Assembly: GCF_003863365.1 (NCBI RefSeq)
Contig: NZ_RQXT01000013.1
Span: 82,327-146,326, forward strand
Source: Mesorhizobium tamadayense
GTDB lineage: Bacteria; Pseudomonadota; Alphaproteobacteria; Rhizobiales; Rhizobiaceae
Direction of reading: 5' to 3'
DNA: 64,000 bases
Shown here: piece by piece, positions 17,642-27,374 of the stretch
How the letters are laid out: every line of letters starts with the position of its first letter
Position numbering within the stretch: the first letter of the stretch is position 1
Made by a program: the position numbers and the translations under genes
The notes under the pieces: generated by a model
Told to the model about the DNA's origin: nothing
Database searches by the model: none
The model's input: only the letters and a program-made list of their open reading frames with translations

Positions 17642-19005
17642 GCGAGACCTCGTCGCCGCGGATCGTGATCGTTGGAGCCGGCCCCGCCGGCATAAGGGCC
17701 GCCGTGACGCTGATCGAAGCCGGACTGCATCCGGTGGTGATCGACGAAGGGCATAGCGCGGGAGGGCAGATTTATCGCCGGCCGCCTGCCGGGTTCATCC
17801 GCACGCCGGAACAGCTCTACGCCTCGGAGGCCGCGAAGGCGCGCGCGCTGCATGCGCACTTCGATCGGCTGGCAGAAGAGAGGCGGCTCACTTATTGCGC
17901 ACGCAGCTCCGTCATCGCCACGCACGGGGGTCGGCTGCACGTGCTGGGGGAGGGCGGCGTGCAAGTGATCGGCTATGACCGCCTGATCCTTGCCACCGGC
18001 GCGGCCGACCGCGTCGCCCCGGTCCCCGGCTGGCAGAGCGCCGGCGTCTACAGCCTTGGCGCGGCGCAGATCGCGCTGAAGGCGCAGGGCGTGGCGCTCG
18101 GGCGGCGGATCGTCCTGATGGGATCGGGACCTTTACTGACGCTGGTCGGCGCGCAGCTCCTCAAGGCTGGAGCGGATGTGGCGGCAGTGCTCGACACCTC
18201 CCCCTGGCGTCAGCAGATGCGGGGGCTCTGGCAGCTTGCCGCCCGTCCGATCGTCGCGTTGCGCGGCCTGGCCCTGCGGGCGAGGCTCGGCGGCCGCTAT
18301 CATGCAGGCGTGGCGCTCGAGCTGATCGAAGCCGACGGATCGGGTGTCACGGCGCTGCGCTGGCGCGATGCCGGCGGCCGGCAGCGCCTCACTCCATGCG
18401 ACATGGTCGGCATGGGCTGGCACCTGCGGGCGGAGACGCATCTGGCCGACCTCGCGGGTTGCGCCTTCACCTATGACGAGCAGTGGCGGCAATGGCTGCC
18501 GAAGACCGACCTGATGGGGCGGGCCGGCAACGGCGTCTATCTCGCGGGCGACGGGGTGCGTCTGCTTGGGGCGGACGGCGCGGAGATCGCGGGACGCCTT
18601 GCCGCGGCGGCGTGCCTTGCCGATCTCGGACGTCCGGCGCCCTCGTTGAGCGCCGATCTGCGCAAGCTCGCGCGGCTCGAGCGCTTTGCCCGCGGTCTGG
18701 CTTGCGCCTTTCCCTGGCCGTCCCAGATGGTGCGCGCACTCCCTGACGACGCGATCGTCTGCCGCTGCGAGAACGTGACTGCCGGGGCCGTGCGCGAGAG
18801 CGCGGATTTCGGCGGCGGCGAGGCCAACAGAGTGAAATCGCTCGCACGCGTCGGCATGGGGCGGTGCCAAGGGCGCTATTGTCAGTTGGCGGCCGTCGAA
18901 CTGGTCGCGGCGCAGGCCGGCTGCGCGCCCGGCGCTGTCGGTCGGTTCCGCGGGCAGGCTCCGGTCCGACCGGCGCCTATCGGCGCCTTTCTTGGGAAAG
19001 GCTGA
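17638..19005 (+). CDS. FAD/NAD(P)-binding alpha subunit of an opine/hydroxyproline-type oxidase (HcnB-like)
   Basis: This is a 455-residue flavoprotein. The N-terminal FAD motif is IVIVGAGPAGIRAAVTL, followed by DEGHSAGGQIYRR, which is characteristic of the OoxA/HcnB group. A second nucleotide motif is VLMGSGPLLTLVGAQLL near residue 160. A C-terminal BFD-like cluster domain carries CRC (near residue 380) and CQGRYC about 32 residues later, four Cys for a second [2Fe-2S] cluster. The ATG at 17638 overlaps the gamma stop (ATGA). The matching catalytic beta subunit is probably the convergent gene at 19056-20381. Oxidation of an opine, D-hydroxyproline or other secondary amino acid is the family role. 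Confidence 0.87.
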   Translation: MSETSSPRIVIVGAGPAGIRAAVTLIEAGLHPVVIDEGHSAGGQIYRRPPAGFIRTPEQLYASEAAKARALHAHFDRLAEERRLTYCARSSVIATHGGRLHVLGEGGVQVIGYDRLILATGAADRVAPVPGWQSAGVYSLGAAQIALKAQGVALGRRIVLMGSGPLLTLVGAQLLKAGADVAAVLDTSPWRQQMRGLWQLAARPIVALRGLALRARLGGRYHAGVALELIEADGSGVTALRWRDAGGRQRLTPCDMVGMGWHLRAETHLADLAGCAFTYDEQWRQWLPKTDLMGRAGNGVYLAGDGVRLLGADGAEIAGRLAAAACLADLGRPAPSLSADLRKLARLERFARGLACAFPWPSQMVRALPDDAIVCRCENVTAGAVRESADFGGGEANRVKSLARVGMGRCQGRYCQLAAVELVAAQAGCAPGAVGRFRGQAPVRPAPIGAFLGKG

Positions 19006-19031
19006 TGCGATTGCGTGGACCACACTCGCCA

Positions 19032-19049
19032 ACGGATGCCGGGATCCGT
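19032..19049. terminator. Weak hairpin between convergent alpha and beta subunit genes
   Basis: ACGGAT and ATCCGT form a 6-bp stem around a GCCGGG loop in the 50-nt gap between two converging genes. There is no T-run on either side, so it is only a weak terminator candidate. Confidence 0.25.
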
Positions 19050-19055
19050 CGCACT

Positions 19056-20381
19056 CTAGAAATCGGCGACCTTCCCCCATGCCGAAGCGTCGAAGCGCCG
19101 CGGATCGTAAGATTGCGGGTCGACGATCGGTTCCGATCCGGTCACCAGATCGGCGACGAGATGCCCGGCGCCGGGCCCGATGCCGAAGCCGTGTCCCGAA
19201 AATCCGGCAGCCAGGAAGAAACCCGGAACGGTGTGGACCTCGCCGATGGCAGGCACGCCGTCCGGCGTGCTGTCGATGTAGCCGGCCCAGGCCGCGCTGA
19301 TCGTTGTTTCGCGCAGGGCGGGCAGCAGCTCGATCGCCCGGGCGTGGGTCAGGCGTATGGTCGCCCGGTCCGGGGCAGGATCGAGGATGCGCATGCGCTC
19401 CATCGGCGTCGGCCGGTCGAGCCGCCAGCGTCGGAGCGTTTCGTGGCCCGAGCGCATGCCTTGCAGCCCGCCCGGCGCGAGGCTTCGCCAGCGCTTCAGG
19501 AACATGGGCAGGAACTGCGAGGAGAAGCGCAGCTGCTGCGGGGTCACGTCCACGCGCCCGCGTCCGCTAATGGCGAGCGTGTAGCCGCCGTCGCCGCGAC
19601 GCGTGGCCGAGATTCGTGCCGTGTGCAGTGCATCGGGCAGTCCCTCGGCGCCGGGCGAGACCGACAGGATGGAGGAGCGGATCGACGCCTGCGGAAAGCG
19701 GAAACCGAACTGATGGCAAAAGGAGGACGCCCAGGCGCCGCCGGCCAGCACCGCCGCCTTGGTCCGGATCGTCCCGCTTTCCGTGACCACGGCGCTCAGG
19801 CGCCCGCCCTCGGTCTCGATACCGCGCGCGGCGCAATCCTGGTGCACCGTCCCCCCGAGCGTGAGGATGGCGCGGGCGACCGCAGGCGCGGCCCGCGACG
19901 GATCGGCGGTGCCGTCGCTCGGCGAGAAAACACCGCCCTTCCAGGTCCGGCCGGTGGCGCGGCCGCGCTCGCTGGCCTCGGCGCTGTCGAGCATATGCGT
20001 GGTCACGCCGGCCGTCCTGGCGAATTCACGCCAGCGCGCCCAGCCGGCCAGTTCCGCCTCGTCATTGCTGAGATAGAGCAGGCCGCAGCGGCGAAAGCCC
20101 GTGTCCTCGCCGGTTTCGGCCGCAAGGCGCTCCCACAGGTCGAGGCTTCGGGTCGACATCGGCAATTCGCGGGCGTCGCGATTCTGCTGGCGGCACCATC
20201 CCCAGTTCCTGCTGGACTGCTCGGCGCCGATGCGTCCCTTTTCGACAAGCGCGACCTTCATGCCGCGCCTCGCCAGGTAATATGCGGCGAAGACACCTAC
20301 GATGCCGCCGCCGATCACCACCGCGTCCGCGGATTGCGGCAATTCTTCGGACGTCTCGATTTGCTGGAGCGGCGCGCGCAT
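19056..20381 (-). CDS. FAD-dependent oxidoreductase, DAO family (probable beta subunit or stand-alone amine oxidase)
   Basis: This is a 441-residue flavoenzyme. The FAD motif VVIGGGIVGVFAAYYLARRG is near residue 21 and FSGHGFGIGPGAG is near the C-terminus. RNWGWCRQQNRD after the FAD motif is typical of a rhizobial branch close to HcnC/opine oxidase beta. The ATG at 20381 starts MRAPLQQIE; the frame is open further upstream. It converges on the alpha subunit gene 50 nt away and is divergent from an Lrp regulator at 20597. Because alpha and gamma need a DAO-type beta partner and none is in their operon, this gene or the oxidase at 11044 could supply it. That is inference. Confidence 0.84.
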   Translation of the reverse strand: MRAPLQQIETSEELPQSADAVVIGGGIVGVFAAYYLARRGMKVALVEKGRIGAEQSSRNWGWCRQQNRDARELPMSTRSLDLWERLAAETGEDTGFRRCGLLYLSNDEAELAGWARWREFARTAGVTTHMLDSAEASERGRATGRTWKGGVFSPSDGTADPSRAAPAVARAILTLGGTVHQDCAARGIETEGGRLSAVVTESGTIRTKAAVLAGGAWASSFCHQFGFRFPQASIRSSILSVSPGAEGLPDALHTARISATRRGDGGYTLAISGRGRVDVTPQQLRFSSQFLPMFLKRWRSLAPGGLQGMRSGHETLRRWRLDRPTPMERMRILDPAPDRATIRLTHARAIELLPALRETTISAAWAGYIDSTPDGVPAIGEVHTVPGFFLAAGFSGHGFGIGPGAGHLVADLVTGSEPIVDPQSYDPRRFDASAWGKVADF

Positions 20382-20561
20382 GATCTTCTCTGTCTCTTGC
20401 TCCAATCTAGCGCGTTGCGCAGGCAGCCGCTGCTGCAGTTGAGGTCGACGCAGAATTTTATTCCGGAAGCTCGGTCGAAATCGGGAGCCGCTGCGTTTCA
20501 AATGGGTCCGCTCGGATGGACAGACCGGCAGGCCGTGGTACTGTCGATGCTCGTTGGCAAG

Positions 20562-20578
20562 ACAGCATTTTGTGCTGT
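20562..20578. promoter_or_regulatory. Candidate Lrp-type operator
   Basis: ACAGCA and TGCTGT form a perfect 6-bp inverted repeat with the AT-rich spacer TTTTG, 18 nt before the lrp-like start. A T-rich centre flanked by a short palindrome is the usual shape of Lrp/AsnC sites. Autoregulation and control of the divergent oxidase are inferred. Confidence 0.5.
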
Positions 20579-20596
20579 GGCGTGCTTTCTCTGGAG

Positions 20597-21079
20597 ATGG
20601 CCGTGAAACTGGATCGGATCGACATCAAGATTCTCTACGAACTGCAGAAGAACGGCCGCGTCACCAACGTGGAATTGGCAGAGCTGGTGCATCTGTCGCC
20701 GAGCCCGTGCCTGATGCGGGTCAAGAAACTCCAGTCGGAGGGCTACATCGAGGGCTATTCGGCGCAGGTCAATCTCGGCAAGCTCGGCCAGACGCTGACC
20801 GTGTTCACCGAAATCACCTTGAAGAACCATCGCCAGGTGGACTTCGCCCGCTTTCTCGCGGTCGTTGAGAAGATCGACCAGGTCATCGAATGCCACCTCG
20901 TGTCGGGCGGCTACGACTATTTGATGAAATTCGTGACCGCCGGGATCGGCGAGTACCAGACCATCATGGAGCGGCTGACCGACATGGATATCGGCATCGA
21001 CAAGTATTTCAGCTTCGTGGTGCTGAAGTCTCCCATCGTCAAGGCGCACATGCCCCTGCCCAGCCTGTTTCCGATGTGA
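20597..21079 (+). CDS. Lrp/AsnC family regulator
   Basis: This is a 160-residue feast/famine regulator. It has an N-terminal helix-turn-helix (about residues 5-60: KLDRIDIKILYELQKNGRVTN... region) and a C-terminal ligand-binding RAM domain with GYDYLMKF near residue 110. It resembles the PutR/BkdR-type rhizobial Lrp proteins that respond to amino acids. The ATG at 20597 is favoured over a frame open for 27 more codons. It is divergent from an FAD oxidase. A 17-nt palindrome stands in the promoter at 20562-20578. The downstream gene is the converging opine/peptide-type ABC transporter. Confidence 0.9.
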   Translation: MAVKLDRIDIKILYELQKNGRVTNVELAELVHLSPSPCLMRVKKLQSEGYIEGYSAQVNLGKLGQTLTVFTEITLKNHRQVDFARFLAVVEKIDQVIECHLVSGGYDYLMKFVTAGIGEYQTIMERLTDMDIGIDKYFSFVVLKSPIVKAHMPLPSLFPM

Positions 21080-21149
21080 GGCTCGGCCCCGTCAGAGCGC
21101 GGCGCATCGAAACGGACTCGGGCGAGGCGCTTTAAGTCCCCTGCTTTAT

Positions 21150-21194
21150 GCACGTCGTTGTCCCAAAACCGCTGCACAGTCTTGGGCGACAAGC
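21150..21194. repeat. Degenerate dispersed intergenic palindrome (rhizobial type)
   Basis: GCACGTCG pairs imperfectly with CGACAAGC, and the inner arm CCCAAAAC pairs with GTCTTGGG, around a short loop. From memory the segment TCGTTGTCCCAAAACCGCTG is the core of a palindrome found many times between genes in Mesorhizobium and relatives. It lies just past the 3' end of the transporter ATPase gene and could act as a terminator or mRNA-end structure. Confidence 0.5.
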
Positions 21195-21199
21195 GTTCG

Positions 21200-22851
<1,652 letters not shown>

Positions 22852-22855
<4 letters not shown>

Positions 22856-23703
22856 GCGTTCCGGTCCCTGATCTTCTGCGGCAGGTTGTCGATCAGCAGG
22901 TTGATGCTGATGGTGAGGCTGGCGATCGCCAGCGAAGGCACGATGACGGCGGGGGCCGCGAAGGGCAGGCCGCCGATGTTCTCGCGCACCAGCGCGCCCC
23001 AGTCGGCGAGCGGCGGCTGGAGGCCGAGCCCAAGGAAGGACAGGCCGGAGAGCAAAAGCACGATGAAGACGAAGCGCAGGCCGAAGTCGGCCAGCACGGG
23101 CCGGATGATATTGGGCAGGATTTCGGACCCGATGAGATAAACGGTGCTTTCGCCGCGGACGCGGGCGACGGTCATGAAGTCCATGGTGTTGATGTTGACG
23201 GCAAGCGCCCGCGTAAAGCGGTAGGCGCCCGGGATATAGATGACGGCGAGCGTCAGGATCAGCACCGGGATCGAGGAACCGACCGCCGCAACCACGACAA
23301 GGCCGAACAGCTTGCTGGGAATCGAGGTCATGGCGTCCAGGAAGCGGCTGAGGCAGGTGTCGAGCCAGCCGCCGGTGACGGCCGCTGTCATTCCCAGCAC
23401 GACGCCGGAAAAGCAGGCGATGGAGACGGCGGCGAGCGATATGCCGACGGTGTAGCGCGCGCCCATCAGGACCCGCGAAAGCATATCGCGACCCAGATAG
23501 TCAGAGCCGAGCCACAGTCCCTGGCGCATTGGCCCGAAATAGTCGTCGTCGACGATGTTGCCGATCGGATGGGGAACGATGTAAGGCGCGAAGATGGCGA
23601 TGAGCGTCCACGCCAGGATGACCAGCGAGGCCGCCACGCCCACGAGGTTGTAGCTGTGGCCCAGGAAGGACCGTCGGGAGGATGCCGCGCGGACCATTGT
23701 CAT
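22852..23703 (-). CDS. ABC transporter permease, DppC type
   Basis: This is a 283-residue inner-membrane permease of the oligopeptide/nickel family (BPD_transp_1). It has an N-terminal helix (about residues 18-42, VGVAASLVILAWTLIAIFAPYIV), the OppC/DppC motif LGSDYLGRDMLSRVLMGARYT, and the ATPase-contact loop DFMTVARVRGES. The ATG at 23703 overlaps the stop of the upstream permease (ATGA); a second in-frame ATG lies two codons later. Its own stop overlaps the ATPase start by 4 nt, so all three genes are tightly coupled. Confidence 0.9.
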
Positions 23704-24650
23704 CTGAGCCTCGGGTTGGACATGATGGCGACGATGTCGGCGGCCGTTATGAGGAAGAGATAGCCGAGGCAGAAGATCATCGCGCAGCTTTGGATCAGCG
23801 GCAGGTCGCGGGTCGCGACCGCATCGACCATCAGCTTGGCGATGCCGGGATAGTTGAAGATCGTCTCCACAATGATGACGCCGCCAACCAGATAGGACAG
23901 CGAGAGCGCGACCGCGTTGACGATCGGCCCGAGCGCGTTGGGAAGTGCGTGCCTGAACACCATGCGGCTGCGCGAGGCGCCCTTGAGAAGGGCCATCTCG
24001 ACATAGGGCGTGGAGAGTGTTTCGATCACCGCGGCGCGGGTCATGCGGATCATCTGGGCGGAGATGACGAAGATGAGCGTGATCACCGGCATCGCGTAGA
24101 TGCGCACGAGGTCGGCAAGCGAATGCGCTTCGTTGACCGAGGACAGCGCCGGCAGCCATTTGAGATAGACTGCGAACACCAGGACCGCCAGCGTCGCGAC
24201 CATGAACTCCGGCACGGAGATGACCCCGATCGAAAGGATGGTGACGGTGCGGTCGTAGAGGGAGCCGCGCAACATCGCGGCGGTGATGCCGAGCGTCAGG
24301 GCCAGCGGCACCGATAGCAGGGTGGTGATGCCGGCGAGCTTCACGGTGTTCAGCAGGCGCCCGCCGATCAGCGCCGCGACCGGCATGTCGTTGGCATAGG
24401 ATGTACCGAGGTCGCCGTGGAGCAGGCCGAGAAGCCAGCGCAGGAAACGCAGGATCGCCGGATCGTTGAGATGCATGGCCTCGCGCAGGCCGGCGACCGC
24501 CTCAGGCGTCGCCGCCTGGCCGAGCAACATTGACGCGGTGTCGCCGGGCAGCATGCTGGTGGCGAAAAACACGGCGAACAGGACGATTAGAAGGGTGACG
24601 GCCGCGACCGCCAGCCGCTTCAGCACGAGGTTGAAAACCCCAGACTTCAT
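23700..24650 (-). CDS. ABC transporter permease, DppB type
   Basis: This is a 316-residue permease with a first helix at about residues 9-30 (LAVAAVTLLIVLFAVFFATSMLPGD), the DppB-type motif GDLGTSYANDMPV near residue 95, and the EAA loop ALLKGASRSRMVFRHALPNAL. The ATG at 24650 begins MKSGVFNLVLKR; the longer reading frame has no family likeness and would run into the intercistronic hairpin. It follows the binding-protein gene by 88 nt, a gap that contains a strong hairpin at 24701-24730. Confidence 0.9.
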   Translation of the reverse strand: MKSGVFNLVLKRLAVAAVTLLIVLFAVFFATSMLPGDTASMLLGQAATPEAVAGLREAMHLNDPAILRFLRWLLGLLHGDLGTSYANDMPVAALIGGRLLNTVKLAGITTLLSVPLALTLGITAAMLRGSLYDRTVTILSIGVISVPEFMVATLAVLVFAVYLKWLPALSSVNEAHSLADLVRIYAMPVITLIFVISAQMIRMTRAAVIETLSTPYVEMALLKGASRSRMVFRHALPNALGPIVNAVALSLSYLVGGVIIVETIFNYPGIAKLMVDAVATRDLPLIQSCAMIFCLGYLFLITAADIVAIMSNPRLR

Positions 24651-24700
24651 GGAAGCGCTCCCTGCGGTTGCGTTTGGCCGAACAATCTTGCGCAATGCAG

Positions 24701-24730
24701 TGCCGGGGGCCGGCTGACCGGTCCCCGGCA
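24701..24730 (-). terminator. Intercistronic hairpin after the binding-protein gene
   Basis: A 13-nt arm TGCCGGGGGCCGG pairs with CCGGTCCCCGGCA at 12 of 13 positions around a 4-nt loop. It lies 8 nt after the stop of the binding-protein gene and 50 nt before the first permease start. There is no T-run. Such hairpins usually raise the amount of binding-protein mRNA relative to permease mRNA by partial termination or protection. Confidence 0.65.
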
Positions 24731-24738
24731 AGCGCCTC

Positions 24739-26349
24739 TTAGGCTTCGAGCCAGAGGTATTCCGCCATTGCGTAGCCCATCATGCCACCGAGCGGGTTCG
24801 GCTCCAAACCCTTCACCTTGCTGGAGAGGGCATCGACGTTGGAAATATAGGCCGGGATGATGGTGCCGGCCTCCTCGGAGACCATGGTCTGCATTACGCC
24901 ATAGATTTCCTTGCGCTTGGCCTGGTCGAGCGAGCCGCGCGCCTCGACGAGCAGCTTGTCGAACTTCTCCGACTTGTACTGGCTTTCATTCCAGGGCGCG
25001 TTGGAGGCGTAGAGGAGCGAGAACAGGATGTCCGGCGTCGGGCGCGGATTGATGTTGCCGAAATGGACCGGGGCTTTGAGCCAGTAATTGTCCCAGTAGC
25101 CGTCGGACGGGACGCGCTGGACGTCTAGCTTCATGCCGATATCCGCACCGGCGGCCTGGATGATCACCGCCATGTCGATCGACGAAGTCGCGGCGTCGGA
25201 GGCGACCACGGGGATGGACTGGCCGAGCAGACCCGCCTTCTGGAAGTGGAACTTCGCCTTGTCCGGGTCGAAAGCCTTCGGCTTGAGGTCGGCATTGTGG
25301 AAGATATTCGCGGGCGAGACAGGCTGGTCGTTGCCGATTTCGCCGAGGCCGCGCAATGCCGATTTCACGATCTGCTCGCGGTTGACGAGATACTTCATGC
25401 CGGCCACGAAGTCGGCCTTGCTGCCCGGGTCCATGTCGAGCCGGATGTTGAGGTCCGTGTAATTGCCTGAGGTCGTCTTCGACAGTTCGAAACCTTGCTG
25501 GCCTGCGATGAGCTTCATGGCGCGCGGATTGATCGCGGCCGCCAGATTGATGTCGCCGGAAAGCAGGGCGTTCACCCGGGCGCTATCGTCGCTGATGGCG
25601 ATGAATTCGAAGGAGTCGAGATAGGGTTTGCCCGACTTCCAGTAGTTCTTGTTCTTGGTGACGACCGAACGAACGCCCGGTTCGAACGTCTCAAGCACAA
25701 AGGCTCCCGTGCCATTGCCCTTGGAGAAGTCGGTGGTGCCGTCGGCCACGATCAAGAAGTGGTGCAGCGACAGGATGGTCGGGAGGTCGGCATTCGGATC
25801 GGCGAGCGTGATTTCGACGGTCGACTTGTCGAGCGCCTTGAAGCCGGTCATCTGCGCGGCGATCTTGGCGACCTTGGAGCCGACAGATTTGTCGAGATGC
25901 CGCTTCAGCGAGAAGATCACGTCGTCGGCGGTGAGGTCCTTGCCGTCGTGGAAGGTGACGCCTTTGCGCAGCTTCACGGTCCAGGTCTTGGCGTCCTTAC
26001 TGTCGAAGCTTTCGGCCAGCTCCATCTGCGTGACGCCCTCCTTGTCGAGGAAAGTCAGGCGATTGTAGAGCGAGCAGCAGCGGACATAGTCGGTGGAGAG
26101 CGACGCCTTTGCCGGATCGAGCGTATCGGCGGTCGAGGACGACCAGCCGGCGGCCTTGAAGTTCCCACCGGACACGGGTGTGGCGGCGACGGCCTGCGTG
26201 GCACGGCCGAGCACCATGCTGCCCGCGGCAACCGCGGCGCCGCCGGCCAGCAGCATCTTGAGGAGCTCGCGGCGGCTCGCGCCCCGCCGAATGGCGTTCT
26301 CGACCATGGCATCGTCTGCTCCGGTCCAGTTCGTGATCTTGTCGGTCAT
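24739..26349 (-). CDS. ABC transporter substrate-binding protein, family 5 (dipeptide/opine type), Tat-exported
   Basis: This is a 536-residue periplasmic binding protein of the SBP_bac_5 family. The N-terminus carries a twin-arginine signal, RRGASRRELLKMLLAGG (about residues 21-37), with a cleavage box near AVAATP, which implies export in folded form. The mature part has the family segments LAESFDSKDAKTWTVKLRKG and VTFHDGKDLTADDVIFSLKRH near residue 130. Many rhizobial relatives bind peptides, opines or amino-sugar derivatives. It is the first gene of the transporter unit and lies 64 nt after the HAD hydrolase gene on the same strand. Confidence 0.9.
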   Translation of the reverse strand: MTDKITNWTGADDAMVENAIRRGASRRELLKMLLAGGAAVAAGSMVLGRATQAVAATPVSGGNFKAAGWSSSTADTLDPAKASLSTDYVRCCSLYNRLTFLDKEGVTQMELAESFDSKDAKTWTVKLRKGVTFHDGKDLTADDVIFSLKRHLDKSVGSKVAKIAAQMTGFKALDKSTVEITLADPNADLPTILSLHHFLIVADGTTDFSKGNGTGAFVLETFEPGVRSVVTKNKNYWKSGKPYLDSFEFIAISDDSARVNALLSGDINLAAAINPRAMKLIAGQQGFELSKTTSGNYTDLNIRLDMDPGSKADFVAGMKYLVNREQIVKSALRGLGEIGNDQPVSPANIFHNADLKPKAFDPDKAKFHFQKAGLLGQSIPVVASDAATSSIDMAVIIQAAGADIGMKLDVQRVPSDGYWDNYWLKAPVHFGNINPRPTPDILFSLLYASNAPWNESQYKSEKFDKLLVEARGSLDQAKRKEIYGVMQTMVSEEAGTIIPAYISNVDALSSKVKGLEPNPLGGMMGYAMAEYLWLEA

Positions 26350-26413
26350 GTCATTCCCCTTTCTGTTGGTTTGGTCGGTATGCTCGTCTTGCTGCGGCTT
26401 TCCGGGCTTGGGT

Positions 26414-27136
26414 TCAGGTTCGTTCCTTCAGGCTTTCCCGCACGGCCGCTGCCAAGGCGGCCATCGACGTGAAATGGTAGTCCGGCACGGTGAAGCGCTC
26501 GGGCTCGATCGTGCCGCCGTAGCCCTTCTGAGCGTGCCGCCGCTCGATCCAGCAGTTGGTCAGGCCAAGCGCCCGGGATATGCCGATGTCGTGATACTGA
26601 CTTTGCGCGACGTGCAGGATGTCGTCCTTGCTGTCGCCGCGGGGGGCCACGAAGTCGAACACTTTCTGGAAGAAGCCCGGATCCGGTTTTTCCGTGCCGG
26701 TATCGTCGGCCGTGAAGGTGGCGAAGAAGGGCGATCCGACCTGCTTCTCGAAATGGTCGAGCGCCCAGCGCCGGGCATTGGTCATGGCAATCAGCTTGTG
26801 GGTTTTCGCGAGCCCGGCCAATGCCGCCGCGCTGTCCGGGAAGCCTTGCCAGATGCTGGCCGAATCCCGCAGGCGGAGGCCGTATTTCTCCTCGGCCGGC
26901 AGGCCGAGGCGCGGCGCAATGACCATGTAGACGCGCGCGAGATCGTCGGGAAACAGGCTCGCGTCGGGCATATAGCGGGCCTGCCGGTAAAGGGCCAGCG
27001 CTGCCTCGCCGTCGATGGAAACGCCGGTCTCGGCGGCAATGCCCGCCAGGCAATTCGTGATGCCGCCTTCGAAGTCGATAAGCGTGCCGACCACATCGAA
27101 GGTCATGTATTTGAATTCGCTAAAGCCCCTGGCCAA
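26414..27136 (-). CDS. HAD superfamily hydrolase, haloacid dehalogenase type II
   Basis: This is a 240-residue HAD hydrolase. Motif I is FDVVGTLID near residue 13, with the nucleophilic Asp followed by Val-Val; the absence of the second Asp of phosphatases places it with haloacid dehalogenase-like enzymes. Motif II is ITNCLAG-to-IAMTNARRW (Thr in MTN), and the Lys of motif III is in TGTEKPDPGFF. The substrate may be a 2-haloacid or an unrelated small acid. It lies between the aminotransferase and the transporter genes in the same orientation. A second, clearly related HAD is at 29920-30588. Confidence 0.82.
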   Translation of the reverse strand: MARGFSEFKYMTFDVVGTLIDFEGGITNCLAGIAAETGVSIDGEAALALYRQARYMPDASLFPDDLARVYMVIAPRLGLPAEEKYGLRLRDSASIWQGFPDSAAALAGLAKTHKLIAMTNARRWALDHFEKQVGSPFFATFTADDTGTEKPDPGFFQKVFDFVAPRGDSKDDILHVAQSQYHDIGISRALGLTNCWIERRHAQKGYGGTIEPERFTVPDYHFTSMAALAAAVRESLKERT

Positions 27137-27323
27137 AACTGGCTCTCCTCTGCGCGTGGCCGAATTGCATCATGCTGAACAGAACAAAATTCCGTGCTAT
27201 CCGGGGCATCGGCCTTCTTCAAAAGCCCGGAAATTCGGGCTCTCTGGCCTTGTCGTAAAAGCAGTCTGGCACTTCCCCCGCGCTGGATTCGCCGAAAAGG
27301 CGCGAGGTTGCGGCACAAAATTG

Positions 27324-27351
27324 CGAAATCATCGGCCCCGGCGATATTTCG
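27324..27351 (-). terminator. Hairpin downstream of the aminotransferase gene
   Basis: CGAAAT-c-ATCG and CGAT-ATTTCG form a 10-bp stem with one bulge, starting 23 nt after the aminotransferase stop (minus strand) and followed by CAATTTTG. This is compatible with a weak intrinsic terminator separating aminotransferase and HAD transcripts. Confidence 0.4.
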
Positions 27352-27374
27352 AAATGCGAAATCTCCGTCGCTCG

